A stretch of 64,000 nucleotides of DNA, taken from NCBI GenBank assembly GCA_934670025.1, contig CAKUOS010000001.1, forward strand, positions 1-64,000, read 5' to 3'. The notes below the pieces were generated by a model. The model was given only the letters and a program-made list of their open reading frames with translations, was not told the DNA's origin and did no database searches. Origin of the DNA: an uncultured Oscillospiraceae bacterium (lineage in GTDB: Bacteria; Bacillota; Clostridia; Oscillospirales; Oscillospiraceae). Position 1 is the stretch's first letter. Every line of letters starts with the position of its first letter. Below are positions 53,104-61,806 of the stretch, piece after piece. The translations under genes were made by a program, and so were the position numbers.

Positions 53104-55188
53104 TTATTCCACGCCGCGCGCATAAAGCCCGCGCGTATAGCTTCCCGCGTCGAACTGCGCGCGTCCCTGATAGTCCATCAGGACCTTGTCGATCTCGCCG
53201 GGGTTTTCCGTCGTGAACTGTAACCGCAGCGCCCACAGGCCCATGCCGCGGAATGCGTCCTTTTTATCGAGCAGATACAGCTTTTTGCCGTTCAGCAGCA
53301 CGTTGCGGCACGTGCCGGGGTCCTTGACGACGGGGAATTCCTCGCCCATCCGGTCGACAAGGCGCACCGTGCCGGTCTGGCAGGTACACGTGCCCGTGCG
53401 GTTTTTGATGACGCAGTTTTCCATCAGCATCAGCGGCAGCCGCCCGTAGATCATGACCTCCGACGGCACAGCCTTGGAGATATCGCGGATCTGCGGCAGC
53501 GTCAGCTCGAACGACAGCAGCTGCGAATCGAGTCCCTGCTCGCGCAGATAGCGCATCGAGCGCGAATTTGTGATATTGAGGCCGAAATCGCCGCGCACGG
53601 CGAAGCCCGCAGCCTTTGCCAGCCGTACCTGGCCGAGATTCCCGCACAGCACCTGCCGCACACCCATCTCATACGCCGCGCGCAGCTGCCGGCCGATCGC
53701 GGGCAGCTCCGAATCCCAGACGACGCGCGGCAAGACGGCCGCCAGCTGCGTATCGACGCTCACGCGCTGCGGCAGATCCGGGTTTTCCGCCAGCTCCGAC
53801 AGCGGCACATACAAAACCGTCGGCGCCAGCGACAGCATCCGCGACGTGATCTGCCCGGCACTGCGCACCGCGACGGTCAGCTGCGGCTCTCCGGAGATGC
53901 CGTCATACTTCGGCGTCTCGTTATAGGCGTTCAGCCGCGGCGTCTTCACGCGGCCGCGCCGCGCGGTGAGCTCGGCGATGACGTCGCGCCGCATGGCGTT
54001 GATCGCCGACGCCGGGAGCATCAGCCCCTGACCCAGCACCGTCCGCACGCCGGTACACACATACGGCGTCCCGCCGGTCTTTTTCAGCTGCTGCTCCAGA
54101 TCCTGCTGCGTCAGCGACCGGTAGAGCGCGGCCTCCGGTACGGGGCCGGCCGTCTTGCAGACGTTGCCCTGATCGTCCTCCACGGCCAGCTGCGCCGGCC
54201 GTCCTTCCTGCACGATGGCGTAGAAGCGCACGCCGATGCGCTGCGCCTCGCCCTGCTCATAGCCGGCCCGGGCCGAGGCGAACAGCGCGCTCGTGTCCTC
54301 GCCCTCCTGCCGTCTTCCGAACATATCCGCGCCCGTACGTCCCTGGAAATACCCGTCGGTAAAGCCCTGCCGCGAGAACGCGGTCTGAAGCTGCTGGAGA
54401 TCCTCCTGCGTCAGCTTGCCGCCGTCGAGCACCGTGCGGTACGCGCGCGTGACGATGGCGACGTACTCCGGCCGCTTCATGCGGCCCTCGATCTTCAGAT
54501 ACGAAACGCCCATCCGCCGCAGCTGATCGAGCTCGTTCACCAGACAGTTGTCCTTGAGACTCAGCGGATACCGCGACGACTCAAACCGGCCGTAGCCATA
54601 CGGCAGCCGGCACGGCTGCGCGCACTGGCCGCGGTTTCCCGAGCGGCGGCCGATCACGGCCGACAGATAGCACTGGCCCGAATAGCACATACACAGCGCG
54701 CCGTGGCCGAAAACCTCGATGTCGATGGGGCTTTTTTTGCAGATATGCGCGATCTGCTCGGCCGGCAGCTCGCGCGCGAGCACGGCGCAGCTGCACCCGA
54801 GCTCCGCGGCCTGCATGACGCCCTCGAGCGAATGGATGCTCATCTGCGTCGAAGCATGGACCGGCACGTCGGGCGCGATCTCTCTGCACAGCGACACCAC
54901 GCCCAGATCCTGCACGATGAATGCGTCGACGCCGAGCGCCGCCGCCATGCGGATGAGATCCGCCGCGCGCGGCATCTCGCGGTCGAGCACGAGCGTGTTG
55001 AGCGTCAGATGGACCTGCACGCCGCGCACGTGGCAGTAGACCACGGCCTCCTGCAAATCGGTCGCGGAAAAGTTGCGCGCGTTCATGCGGGCGTTGAATG
55101 TATCGGCGCCTAAATAGACGGCGTCTGCGCCGTTGCAGACGGCGGCGCGCAGCGCCTCCATCGACCCGGCGGGAGCAAGTAATTTCAT
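53104..55188 (-). CDS. U32 family peptidase / RlhA-like protein
   Basis: 694 residues. It starts MKLLAPAGSMEALRAAVCNGADAVYLG, the U32 signature. The conserved cluster-type cysteine region EVFGHGALCMCYSGQCYLSAVIGRRSGNRGQCAQPCRLPY follows in sequence (about 155-195). A C-terminal DUF3656-like half has further U32-like strands. Members include 23S rRNA hydroxylation factor RlhA and 'collagenase-like' proteins; several bind an iron-sulfur cluster. RNA modification is more likely than secreted proteolysis, as there is no signal peptide. First gene of the mre operon. Confidence 0.9.
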   Translation of the reverse strand: MKLLAPAGSMEALRAAVCNGADAVYLGADTFNARMNARNFSATDLQEAVVYCHVRGVQVHLTLNTLVLDREMPRAADLIRMAAALGVDAFIVQDLGVVSLCREIAPDVPVHASTQMSIHSLEGVMQAAELGCSCAVLARELPAEQIAHICKKSPIDIEVFGHGALCMCYSGQCYLSAVIGRRSGNRGQCAQPCRLPYGYGRFESSRYPLSLKDNCLVNELDQLRRMGVSYLKIEGRMKRPEYVAIVTRAYRTVLDGGKLTQEDLQQLQTAFSRQGFTDGYFQGRTGADMFGRRQEGEDTSALFASARAGYEQGEAQRIGVRFYAIVQEGRPAQLAVEDDQGNVCKTAGPVPEAALYRSLTQQDLEQQLKKTGGTPYVCTGVRTVLGQGLMLPASAINAMRRDVIAELTARRGRVKTPRLNAYNETPKYDGISGEPQLTVAVRSAGQITSRMLSLAPTVLYVPLSELAENPDLPQRVSVDTQLAAVLPRVVWDSELPAIGRQLRAAYEMGVRQVLCGNLGQVRLAKAAGFAVRGDFGLNITNSRSMRYLREQGLDSQLLSFELTLPQIRDISKAVPSEVMIYGRLPLMLMENCVIKNRTGTCTCQTGTVRLVDRMGEEFPVVKDPGTCRNVLLNGKKLYLLDKKDAFRGMGLWALRLQFTTENPGEIDKVLMDYQGRAQFDAGSYTRGLYARGVE

Positions 55189-55397
55189 GGCGTACTTCCT
55201 TTTATCTCTATCGTCGCGGCTCTGTGCGAGCCTTCAAACGGCATAATGTTCCTTATATATTGTAGCACATCCGCGTGCAACAGAAAAGTGGCAGACTATA
55301 AAAATATTTCCCTTGCCTGTAAACTTTTTGTGGCCGGGGCTGCGTTTGTGACCGTTATGATCGATTTTTAGGACAGATCGTCCTGAAATAAACGTGC

Positions 55398-55423
55398 AAA
55401 AACCGGCCTGAAGGCCGGTTTTT
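55398..55423 (-). terminator. Terminator of the small membrane protein gene
   Basis: AAAAACCGGCC/GGCCGGTTTTT with TGAA loop; symmetrical A and T runs make it bidirectional. The spacer from here to the U32 gene (55189-55397) holds no gene. Confidence 0.88.
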
Positions 55424-55466
55424 GCTGCATTTTTCGCGTTTTTTGCGTCGTTTCCGCGCTGCATTT

Positions 55467-55736
55467 TCAGGCGAACGTCCCCGTCAGCGACTGTGTCAGG
55501 CCCGTGAGGATGCCCATCGCCGACGCGGCCGCGATCAGAAGGATCGCCAGGACATACGCGCAGAAATAGCTGCGCGCGTAGTTGCGGCGGTTCAGATTCT
55601 GACTGCCGATGGCGTGGACGATCAGGAAGATCCAGCCCACGAGCGGCAGCGCGTAAAGAATGCCGAGACCGAAATACGTCCACGGCGAGAGCGGCCGGTA
55701 CGCCTCCGGCAGATGCTGCAATTCAAAGTCGTTCAT
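55467..55736 (-). CDS. Small membrane protein of unknown function
   Basis: 89 residues with two hydrophobic helices: TYFGLGILYALPLVGWIFLIVHAI (about 21-44, one segment) and AYVLAILLIAAASAMGIL (about 63-80). They are separated by the basic stretch NLNRRNYARSYF, which would face the cytoplasm. Similar short proteins are common orphans in clostridia. Two adjacent ATGs follow GGGAGG; I take the second for better spacing. Single gene with terminator. Confidence 0.75.
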   Translation of the reverse strand: MNDFELQHLPEAYRPLSPWTYFGLGILYALPLVGWIFLIVHAIGSQNLNRRNYARSYFCAYVLAILLIAAASAMGILTGLTQSLTGTFA

Positions 55737-55807
55737 CATAAGACCTCCCGCATAAGAAGCTGCCGCCATTATAATACACGGCGCGGCCGCGCGCAAGAGG
55801 CGCGCAG

Positions 55808-55839
55808 AAAACGCCCGGGAAGCCGCTTCCCGGGCGTTT
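55808..55839 (-). terminator. Terminator of htrA
   Basis: 13-bp stem ACGCCCGGGAAGC/GCTTCCCGGGCGT with T run on the minus strand; eight bases after the htrA stop. Confidence 0.88.
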
Positions 55840-55846
55840 GGGATGC

Positions 55847-57169
55847 TTATGCGTTCGCGCGGTCCATGAGGACGATCTCCACGTCGTAGGACACGCCGCC
55901 GCGATAGATGGTCAGCGTAACGGAATCCCCGGCGGAGAACTGGTTCTTCACGCGGTTGAGCCCCTCCATCGTCGTGACGGACACGCCGTTGATGGCGGTG
56001 ATGATATCGCCCTCGGTCAGACCCTTGGCCGCGGCGTCGCTGCTCTGGTAGACGCGCGTGATATAGATGCCCTCGGGCAGACGGTAGTAGATGCGGTAGG
56101 TCGCGGGGAGCGTCTCGCCGTCGATGCCGATGGCCGGCCGTCCGGAGACGTAGCCCTTTTCGATCAGCTCGTCGATGATGGGCTTGGCGGTATCGATCGG
56201 GATGGCGAAGCCGATGCCCTCGACCGAGGCGGCGGAGGCATAATAGTTGCTCATCTTCATCGTGTTGATGCCGATGACCTGCCCGTAGCAGTTGATGAGC
56301 GGCCCGCCGGAGTTGCCGTTATTGAGCGCGGCGTTCGTCTGGATGAGGGTCATGGTGCGGTCGGAGACGGTCAGGTCGCGGTTGATGGCGGAGATGATGC
56401 CGTCGGTCATGGTGCCGCGCAGCGTCGTGCCGAGCGGATCGCCGATGGCGACGACCGTATCGCCGACCTGCAAAACGGACGAATCGCCGAACGACGCGGC
56501 CTGAAGGCTGCCGGCGTCGATCTTGAGGACGGCAAGGTCGCTCGTCTCGTCGCTGCCGATGATGGAGGCGGGATATTCCTGATCGTCGGACGTCAGGACG
56601 CTGACGGCCTGCGCGCTCTCGACAACGTGATGGTTCGTGATGATATACCCGTCTTCGGACATGATGATGCCCGTCCCGGAGGCCTTACCGGACGGCGTGA
56701 CGGTCAGGATGGACACGACGCTCGGCAGACAGCGGCGGTAGATCTCCTGCAAGCTCAGCGCGTCCGCCGCGTCGGAGGCGACGTTCGGCACGCCCGCGGG
56801 CGAAGCGTCGATCTCGAGCACGGGAAGCTCCTGCTGCGGCTGGGTCTGCGCCGGCTGCGGCGTCTGCGCGGCCGCCTCTTCGGCGGGTTCCGCGGCTTCT
56901 GCCGGGGTCTGCTGCACGTCCGGGGTCTGTACGGCCGGCCGGCCGATCGTCAGAAGAAAGCCCGAATCCGAGCGGTTGAGGCTCACGCCGACATCGCGGA
57001 CCAGATGCACCGCGCCGAGCACGGCGGCAGCCGCCACGGCCAGGATCAGGATCAGGGCGATCCTGCGGCCGGTATGCTTGCGGCGGCGGTCTTCCATCGG
57101 CGTGGGCTGCTGCACCGACCAGTTATTTGTGGGATCGTCGTCATAAAAGCTGTGATTGTCAAAGCTCAT
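55847..57169 (-). CDS. htrA: HtrA/DegP-family membrane-anchored serine protease
   Basis: 440 residues. Cytoplasmic N-terminus, one membrane helix (about 37-56), a long Pro/Ala/Gln/Glu linker (about 80-118), trypsin-like domain with His181 (TNHHVVES), Asp211 (TSDLAVLKID) and Ser287 (NNGNSGGPL). One C-terminal PDZ domain follows (GIYITRVYQSSDAAAKGLTE). It degrades misfolded secreted proteins outside the membrane. It lies 87 bases after a sensor kinase gene, with RR-like direct repeats at its promoter. The chosen ATG follows AGGTG; the ATG 15 bases upstream abuts its ribosome site. Confidence 0.95.
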   Translation of the reverse strand: MSFDNHSFYDDDPTNNWSVQQPTPMEDRRRKHTGRRIALILILAVAAAAVLGAVHLVRDVGVSLNRSDSGFLLTIGRPAVQTPDVQQTPAEAAEPAEEAAAQTPQPAQTQPQQELPVLEIDASPAGVPNVASDAADALSLQEIYRRCLPSVVSILTVTPSGKASGTGIIMSEDGYIITNHHVVESAQAVSVLTSDDQEYPASIIGSDETSDLAVLKIDAGSLQAASFGDSSVLQVGDTVVAIGDPLGTTLRGTMTDGIISAINRDLTVSDRTMTLIQTNAALNNGNSGGPLINCYGQVIGINTMKMSNYYASAASVEGIGFAIPIDTAKPIIDELIEKGYVSGRPAIGIDGETLPATYRIYYRLPEGIYITRVYQSSDAAAKGLTEGDIITAINGVSVTTMEGLNRVKNQFSAGDSVTLTIYRGGVSYDVEIVLMDRANA

Positions 57170-57212
57170 ATCAGACACCTGCATTCCTTAAACTAAAACT
57201 TTTATCATCCTC

Positions 57213-57245
57213 AGTATACCCGCAGAATTTGAACACGGCTTGAAC
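57213..57245 (-). promoter_or_regulatory. htrA promoter with response-regulator-type direct repeats
   Basis: On the minus strand two GTTCAA repeats start 11 bases apart (plus-strand TTGAAC at 57229-57234 and 57240-57245). They end 10 bases before a TATACT -10 box and there is no good -35. One-turn spaced direct repeats replacing the -35 are typical of OmpR/PhoB-family activation. TTCA repeats also occur in the CssR box of Bacillus htrA genes. Confidence 0.6.
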
Positions 57246-57256
57246 GTTCTGTTATT

Positions 57257-58687
57257 TTACCGTGAAGCCGGGAGCGTGAAGATGAACTGCGTGAGGCCGT
57301 TTTCGCTCGTGGCCCAGATATCGCCGCCGTGCGCGCCGACGATGGTCTTTGCGATGTAGAGTCCGAGGCCCCAGCCCTCGCGGTCGGCCGAACGGGACTT
57401 GTCGGCCTTATGGAAGCGGTCGAAGAGCAGCGGAAGCTCGTCTCTGTCGATGGTCGGGCCGGTATTTTCGATGGTCACGCGCGCCTTCGCCCCGTCGGAT
57501 TGCAGGCGGAGGCCGAGACGGCCGCCGTCGGGGCAGAACTTGATCGCGTTATCGACGAGGTTATAGATGACCTGCGTGATGCTGTCGCGCTCGGCCCGTG
57601 TCCAGACAGGCTTGTCCGGGAGATCGACGTGCACGTCGAGATGCTTGTTGTAGATCTTCTGCTCAAACGTGATGAGCACGTCGCCCATCGTCTCGCCGAT
57701 GTCAAAGCGCGTCTTGCGGCTCTCTTCGACGCCCATGGCCTGGAGCCGGGCGATGTCGAGCATATTGCGCACGAGGCGTGAGAGCCGGCGCACCTCGCCG
57801 GAGACGATCTGCATATAATGCTGCTGCTTTTCGGGCGGGATCGTGCCGTCGAGCATCCCGTCGATATAGCCGCCGATGGTCGTCATGGGCGTTTTGAGCT
57901 CGTGCGAGACGTTGGCCACGAATTCCTGCCGCCGCTGCTCGGACTTTTCGAGCGAGTCGGCCATGGCATTGAAGGCGTTTGCCAGGTCCGCGACCTCTTC
58001 GCTGCACCCGGACGGCACCTCGACGCGCGTATCGAGTTCGCCCCGGCCGAAGCGCCGCGCGGCGTCGGCCACCTTATTGAGCGGCTGCACCTGCTGATGG
58101 GAAAAATACGTCGCGGCCAGCATGGACAGCACGAGCACGACGATCGCCGTATAGAAAAACAGCGACGAGCTGCGCTTCATGAAGTCCCGGATCTGCGTCA
58201 TGTCGGAGGAGATGACGACATAGCCGATGGTGCGGCCGCTTTCGTCGGAGACGATCGGCCGGCCGGCGATATAGCGCGTATCGTCGTGGATGCCGGCAAG
58301 CGTGCCGGTGCGGTACGTCTCGCCGTTTTCGTCGATCTCGGTGATGAGGTCGGCGTCGACCTGACGGCCGATGTGTTCACAGTTAAATTCTTCGCACGAG
58401 CACAGGACGACGAAGCCCTGCTCGTCGCACACGAGCGCCTCGGCCTCGCCGACGTCGGAAAACAGGGACAGACTCAGCCGGAAATCCCAGTTGTCTTCCA
58501 GCTCACCGGTGGAGTCATACGCTTCGGCCAGCGATGCGACCGCCGCAGCGTCGGCCGAGAGCGTCTCGCGTTTGTCCTCCTTGAGGTAGCCCAGCATCAG
58601 AAACCGGAACGAGACGCCCGTGAAGATCATGCCGATGAGCAGAAACGCCGCGATCATGGCGAACTGGCGGCTGAAGGTCGTTTTCAT
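57257..58687 (-). CDS. Sensor histidine kinase (CssS/PhoR-like)
   Basis: 476 residues. Membrane helix 1 (about 10-32), extracytoplasmic sensor of about 140 residues with PAS-like strands, helix 2 (about 176-197), and HAMP. HisKA carries the phosphorylated His262 (SHELKTP), and HATPase_c follows (NLVDNAIKFCPDGG, DREGWGLGLYIAK). The sensor holds four cysteines (87, 96, 98, 103), three of them in CSCEEFNC, suggesting disulfide or metal sensing. Directly after its response regulator and before htrA. Confidence 0.95.
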   Translation of the reverse strand: MKTTFSRQFAMIAAFLLIGMIFTGVSFRFLMLGYLKEDKRETLSADAAAVASLAEAYDSTGELEDNWDFRLSLSLFSDVGEAEALVCDEQGFVVLCSCEEFNCEHIGRQVDADLITEIDENGETYRTGTLAGIHDDTRYIAGRPIVSDESGRTIGYVVISSDMTQIRDFMKRSSSLFFYTAIVVLVLSMLAATYFSHQQVQPLNKVADAARRFGRGELDTRVEVPSGCSEEVADLANAFNAMADSLEKSEQRRQEFVANVSHELKTPMTTIGGYIDGMLDGTIPPEKQQHYMQIVSGEVRRLSRLVRNMLDIARLQAMGVEESRKTRFDIGETMGDVLITFEQKIYNKHLDVHVDLPDKPVWTRAERDSITQVIYNLVDNAIKFCPDGGRLGLRLQSDGAKARVTIENTGPTIDRDELPLLFDRFHKADKSRSADREGWGLGLYIAKTIVGAHGGDIWATSENGLTQFIFTLPASR

Positions 58688-58689
58688 GG

Positions 58690-59376
58690 TTACAGGACCT
58701 CGAATTTATACCCGACGCCCCAGACGGTCTTGAGGCTCCATTTGTCGGACACGCCCTCGAGCTTTTCGCGCAGGCGCTTGACGTGGACGTCGACGGTGCG
58801 GCTGTCGCCGAAATAGTCGAAGCCCCAGACCTCGTCGAGCAGCTGGTTGCGCGTAAAGACGCGGTTCGGGCTGGAGGCCAGATGGTACAGAAGCTCCATC
58901 TCCTTGGGCGGCGTCTCGATGCGTTTGCCGTCGACGATGAGCTCGAACGAATCGAGATCGATGACGAGCTTGTCGAAGATGAGGCGGCGCGGCTTCGTCT
59001 TGTCGTCCACGCCGCCGGCGCGGCGCAGAACGGCCTCGACGCGCGCAAGGAGCTCTTTCATCTCGAAGGGCTTGGTGAGATAGTCGTCCGCGCCCTGCTT
59101 GAGCCCCTGGACCTTGTCGTTCGTCTCGCCCTTGGCCGTGAGCATGATGACGGGCGTCTTGCTGTCCTGACGGATGGCGCGCAGCACGCCCCAGCCGTCC
59201 ATCACCGGCAGCATGAGATCGAGCAGGACAAGATCCGGGCGGATCTGGCGGAACAGCGCCACGCCCTGGCCGCCGTCGGCGGCGATCTTCGTCTGATAGC
59301 CTTCTTTTTCCAGATACATCTGGACGAGTTCGGAGATATTCGGATCGTCTTCGACGATCAGGATCGTTTTTGCCAT
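58690..59376 (-). CDS. OmpR/PhoB-family response regulator (CssR-like)
   Basis: 228 residues. Receiver with Asp10/Asp11, phosphoacceptor Asp53 (LVLLDLMLP), Thr80 (MLTAKG) and Lys102 (LTKPFE). The C-terminal winged helix ends RTVDVHVKRLREKLE...VWGVGYKFEVL. Partner of the kinase encoded two bases downstream. A TATAAT box lies near 59410 but no clear -35. Likely activates htrA and perhaps its own operon. Confidence 0.95.
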   Translation of the reverse strand: MAKTILIVEDDPNISELVQMYLEKEGYQTKIAADGGQGVALFRQIRPDLVLLDLMLPVMDGWGVLRAIRQDSKTPVIMLTAKGETNDKVQGLKQGADDYLTKPFEMKELLARVEAVLRRAGGVDDKTKPRRLIFDKLVIDLDSFELIVDGKRIETPPKEMELLYHLASSPNRVFTRNQLLDEVWGFDYFGDSRTVDVHVKRLREKLEGVSDKWSLKTVWGVGYKFEVL

Positions 59377-59478
59377 GGAGGAAAACTCCCTTCGTTACCT
59401 GATAAACTTTATTATACTGCCGGGCGGCGCGTTTGCGTGAACATTTTGTAAAATCCGGGACGGCCCGCCGTTTATGGG

Positions 59479-59507
59479 TTTGCGTTTGCGGCGTTTTGTG
59501 ATATGAT
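59479..59507 (+). promoter_or_regulatory. Promoter of the GH3-like gene
   Basis: TTTGCG, 17 bases, TATGAT, 42 bases before the ATG. The -35 is poor. Confidence 0.5.
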
Positions 59508-59549
59508 GAAGAAAAACTGCCACTTTGACAACTGAACAGGAGATCACAT

Positions 59550-61652
59550 ATGGATATCACACTCAGAATGAGCGATCACGCGCTTACGGCCCGCGCGGCT
59601 GCGGGCGCGTCGGTCGTGCTGCTCAAAAACACCGCGAACACGCTGCCGCTCGTCCCGGAGGACGGCGCGCAGCCGCTGCCCGTGGCCGTATTCGGCGCGG
59701 CGCAGCTGAACACGCCCGCGTTCGAGCGCACGATGACGCCGTGGCGGGCCATCGGCGTACTCGACGGACTCGCGGCGAGCGAGCTTGTAAAGCCCGACGC
59801 GCTGCTCGCGCGCAAATACCGCACGTGGGCGCTGGAACATCCGCAGGAGAGCGAAATGCCGCTGACGGGCGTCGATTTCGGCGCGCTGCGCCATGCGTGC
59901 CGCGCCGCCGTGATCGTCATCGGGCGCACGCCCGAGCGGTACGATCCGCATCTGACGCAGGCGGAGACGGCGATGATCGCGCGCGTGACGGACGTATTCG
60001 ACCGCACGGCGCTCATTCTGGCCGCGCCGGGGTACATGGAGCTGAACGAGGCCGCGCGCGGCTGCGGCGCGATCGTGTTCCTCGGTCTTGCCGGGCAGGA
60101 AGCGGGCGGCGCGCTTGCGGACGTGCTGACGGCCCAGACGATGCCGTCGGGCCATCTGGCCTTTACGTGGCCTTCGGAGGCCGCGGCCTATGACGCGGCG
60201 TGCGCGCAGACGGATCTTTTTACGGGCTACCGCTATTTCGATTCCTTCGGCGTGCCGGTTCTGTACCCGTTCGGGCACGGACTGGGCTACGGAAAGACGG
60301 AATTTACGAGCGTCGCGGCCGGTCTTGACGGCTGCGAGGTCACGGTGAGCGCGCAATTGCAGAACACCGGCGAGACGTATGCCGCAAGCGAGCTGGTGCA
60401 GGTCTTCGTCACGCGGCCCGACACCGACCGCACGCAGCCGGTAAGCGTTTTGCAGCGCTTTTGCAGGAGCCGCCTGCTTGCGCCGGGCGAAACGCAGACC
60501 GTGCAGCTGCGCTTCCCCATTACGGAGCTTGCCGTTTTCCGCGAGACGGCCCATGCGTTCGTGCTGGATGCGGGCTATTATGATATCCGCGTCGGCACGA
60601 ACAGCCGCGCGACGTACCTGGCCGGTTCCATCCGCCTGATGCGAAGCGCCGTGGTGCAGGCCGTCGAGCCGGTGAGTCTTCTGCCCGCGCCGGGGCGCGA
60701 ACGCCCGGAGGGCGTATGCTTCCAATTCCCGGAGGAGCGCGAAGAGATCGCGCGCGCACACAAGCGCGCCATCCGCTTCTCCGACCGTGAGCTGCCGCGC
60801 CGCAGCCGCCGCAAGGGTCAGAAATTTACCGGCTGCCGCGCAGACGGCGAGGCCCGGACGCTCTTTGACGTGCGCGAGGGCGCGTGCAGCGTGTTCCATC
60901 TCGTCGCCGCGATGGACGACGGGAGCCTGCGCGCGCTGGTGCGCGACTTTGGAACGCTGCCCGCGGCCGTCCCGGGCGCATACGGCGCGTCCGCCGCGCT
61001 CGAGCGCTACGGCATCCCGGCCATGCAGATCGCCGAGGGCGCGCAGGGGCTGCGGCTGCTGCGCGAGATCCCGGACGAGGAGACGGGCGAGATCGTCAGA
61101 CGGCAGTATACGACCGTATTCCCGGCCCCGGGCCTGCTGGCGTGCTCGTTTGATCCCGATACCGTGCGGGCCGTCGGCCGTGCGGTGGGTCTGGAGATGG
61201 CGGAGTTCGGTCTTCAGCTGTGGCTCGGCCCGGAGGGCGGCGTGATGCGTTCGCCGCTGGCGCCGCAGGCATATCGGAAATGGTCGGAGGACCCGGTCGT
61301 ATGCGGCGCGATGACGCGCGCGCTGTGCGACGGCGCGTGGCCCTGGGGCGCAGCCGTTCTGCACGCGGGCAGACTCCCGGATGAGGTCCATGTGAGCCAG
61401 GCGGCGCTGCGCGATCTGTACGCGAAGAGCTTTGCCGAGGCCGCACCGGCCTGCCGCGCGGCGATGCTGCCGGCGTGCGGGATCTCGGGAATGCGGCTGT
61501 CGGAGGACAGCGCGCTGCTGCGCGCGTGGCTGCTCGACTGCGGCTACCGCGGGATGCTCTGGGGCGGCGATACGGCCGAAGGCGGCCGCGTGGAGCTGGA
61601 AAAGACGGCCATCCGCATCCTGCGGCTGATGCTGCAATTCAAAAATCTGTGA
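59550..61652 (+). CDS. Circularly permuted GH3-like protein, probably catalytically inactive
   Basis: 700 residues without signal peptide. The GH3 C-terminal domain comes first (SVVLLKN at 21-27, VIGRTPERYDP with Glu129, PFGHGLGY at 240-247). An Fn3-like domain follows (about 255-370), then a basic linker. The GH3 N-terminal barrel is last (about 440-700). In that barrel the substrate Asp region is EGAQGLR (496-502), the usual KHF is VLHAG (603-607), and the nucleophile segment expected as SDW reads GGD (672-674), with only 26 residues after it. Permuted active beta-glucosidases are known; this one looks degenerate. Single gene with ribosome site CAGGAG. Confidence 0.8.
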   Translation: MDITLRMSDHALTARAAAGASVVLLKNTANTLPLVPEDGAQPLPVAVFGAAQLNTPAFERTMTPWRAIGVLDGLAASELVKPDALLARKYRTWALEHPQESEMPLTGVDFGALRHACRAAVIVIGRTPERYDPHLTQAETAMIARVTDVFDRTALILAAPGYMELNEAARGCGAIVFLGLAGQEAGGALADVLTAQTMPSGHLAFTWPSEAAAYDAACAQTDLFTGYRYFDSFGVPVLYPFGHGLGYGKTEFTSVAAGLDGCEVTVSAQLQNTGETYAASELVQVFVTRPDTDRTQPVSVLQRFCRSRLLAPGETQTVQLRFPITELAVFRETAHAFVLDAGYYDIRVGTNSRATYLAGSIRLMRSAVVQAVEPVSLLPAPGRERPEGVCFQFPEEREEIARAHKRAIRFSDRELPRRSRRKGQKFTGCRADGEARTLFDVREGACSVFHLVAAMDDGSLRALVRDFGTLPAAVPGAYGASAALERYGIPAMQIAEGAQGLRLLREIPDEETGEIVRRQYTTVFPAPGLLACSFDPDTVRAVGRAVGLEMAEFGLQLWLGPEGGVMRSPLAPQAYRKWSEDPVVCGAMTRALCDGAWPWGAAVLHAGRLPDEVHVSQAALRDLYAKSFAEAAPACRAAMLPACGISGMRLSEDSALLRAWLLDCGYRGMLWGGDTAEGGRVELEKTAIRILRLMLQFKNL

Positions 61653-61688
61653 TCCGCGCCCGGAATATCCGGAATCTTCCGAAAATGA

Positions 61689-61717
61689 TTGCATTCGGGG
61701 CGGAAAGCTGATATAAT
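61689..61717 (+). promoter_or_regulatory. Promoter of the BMP lipoprotein gene
   Basis: TTGCAT, 17 bases, TATAAT. The leader begins with a small hairpin AACTGACC/GGTCAGTT (61720-61740), too short for a known riboswitch. Confidence 0.8.
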
Positions 61718-61806
61718 AAAACTGACCTTCGCGGTCAGTTCCGGTCCCGGCGCGCAGCGTCTGCGCTTCGGGCAGGAATATTTTTATGAAAGAGGTAGAT
61801 TTACAA

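Noticed and set aside
61720-61806. Riboswitch in the BMP lipoprotein leader
   Set aside because: Only a small 8-bp hairpin is visible. The leader is too short and lacks conserved purine or other riboswitch cores.
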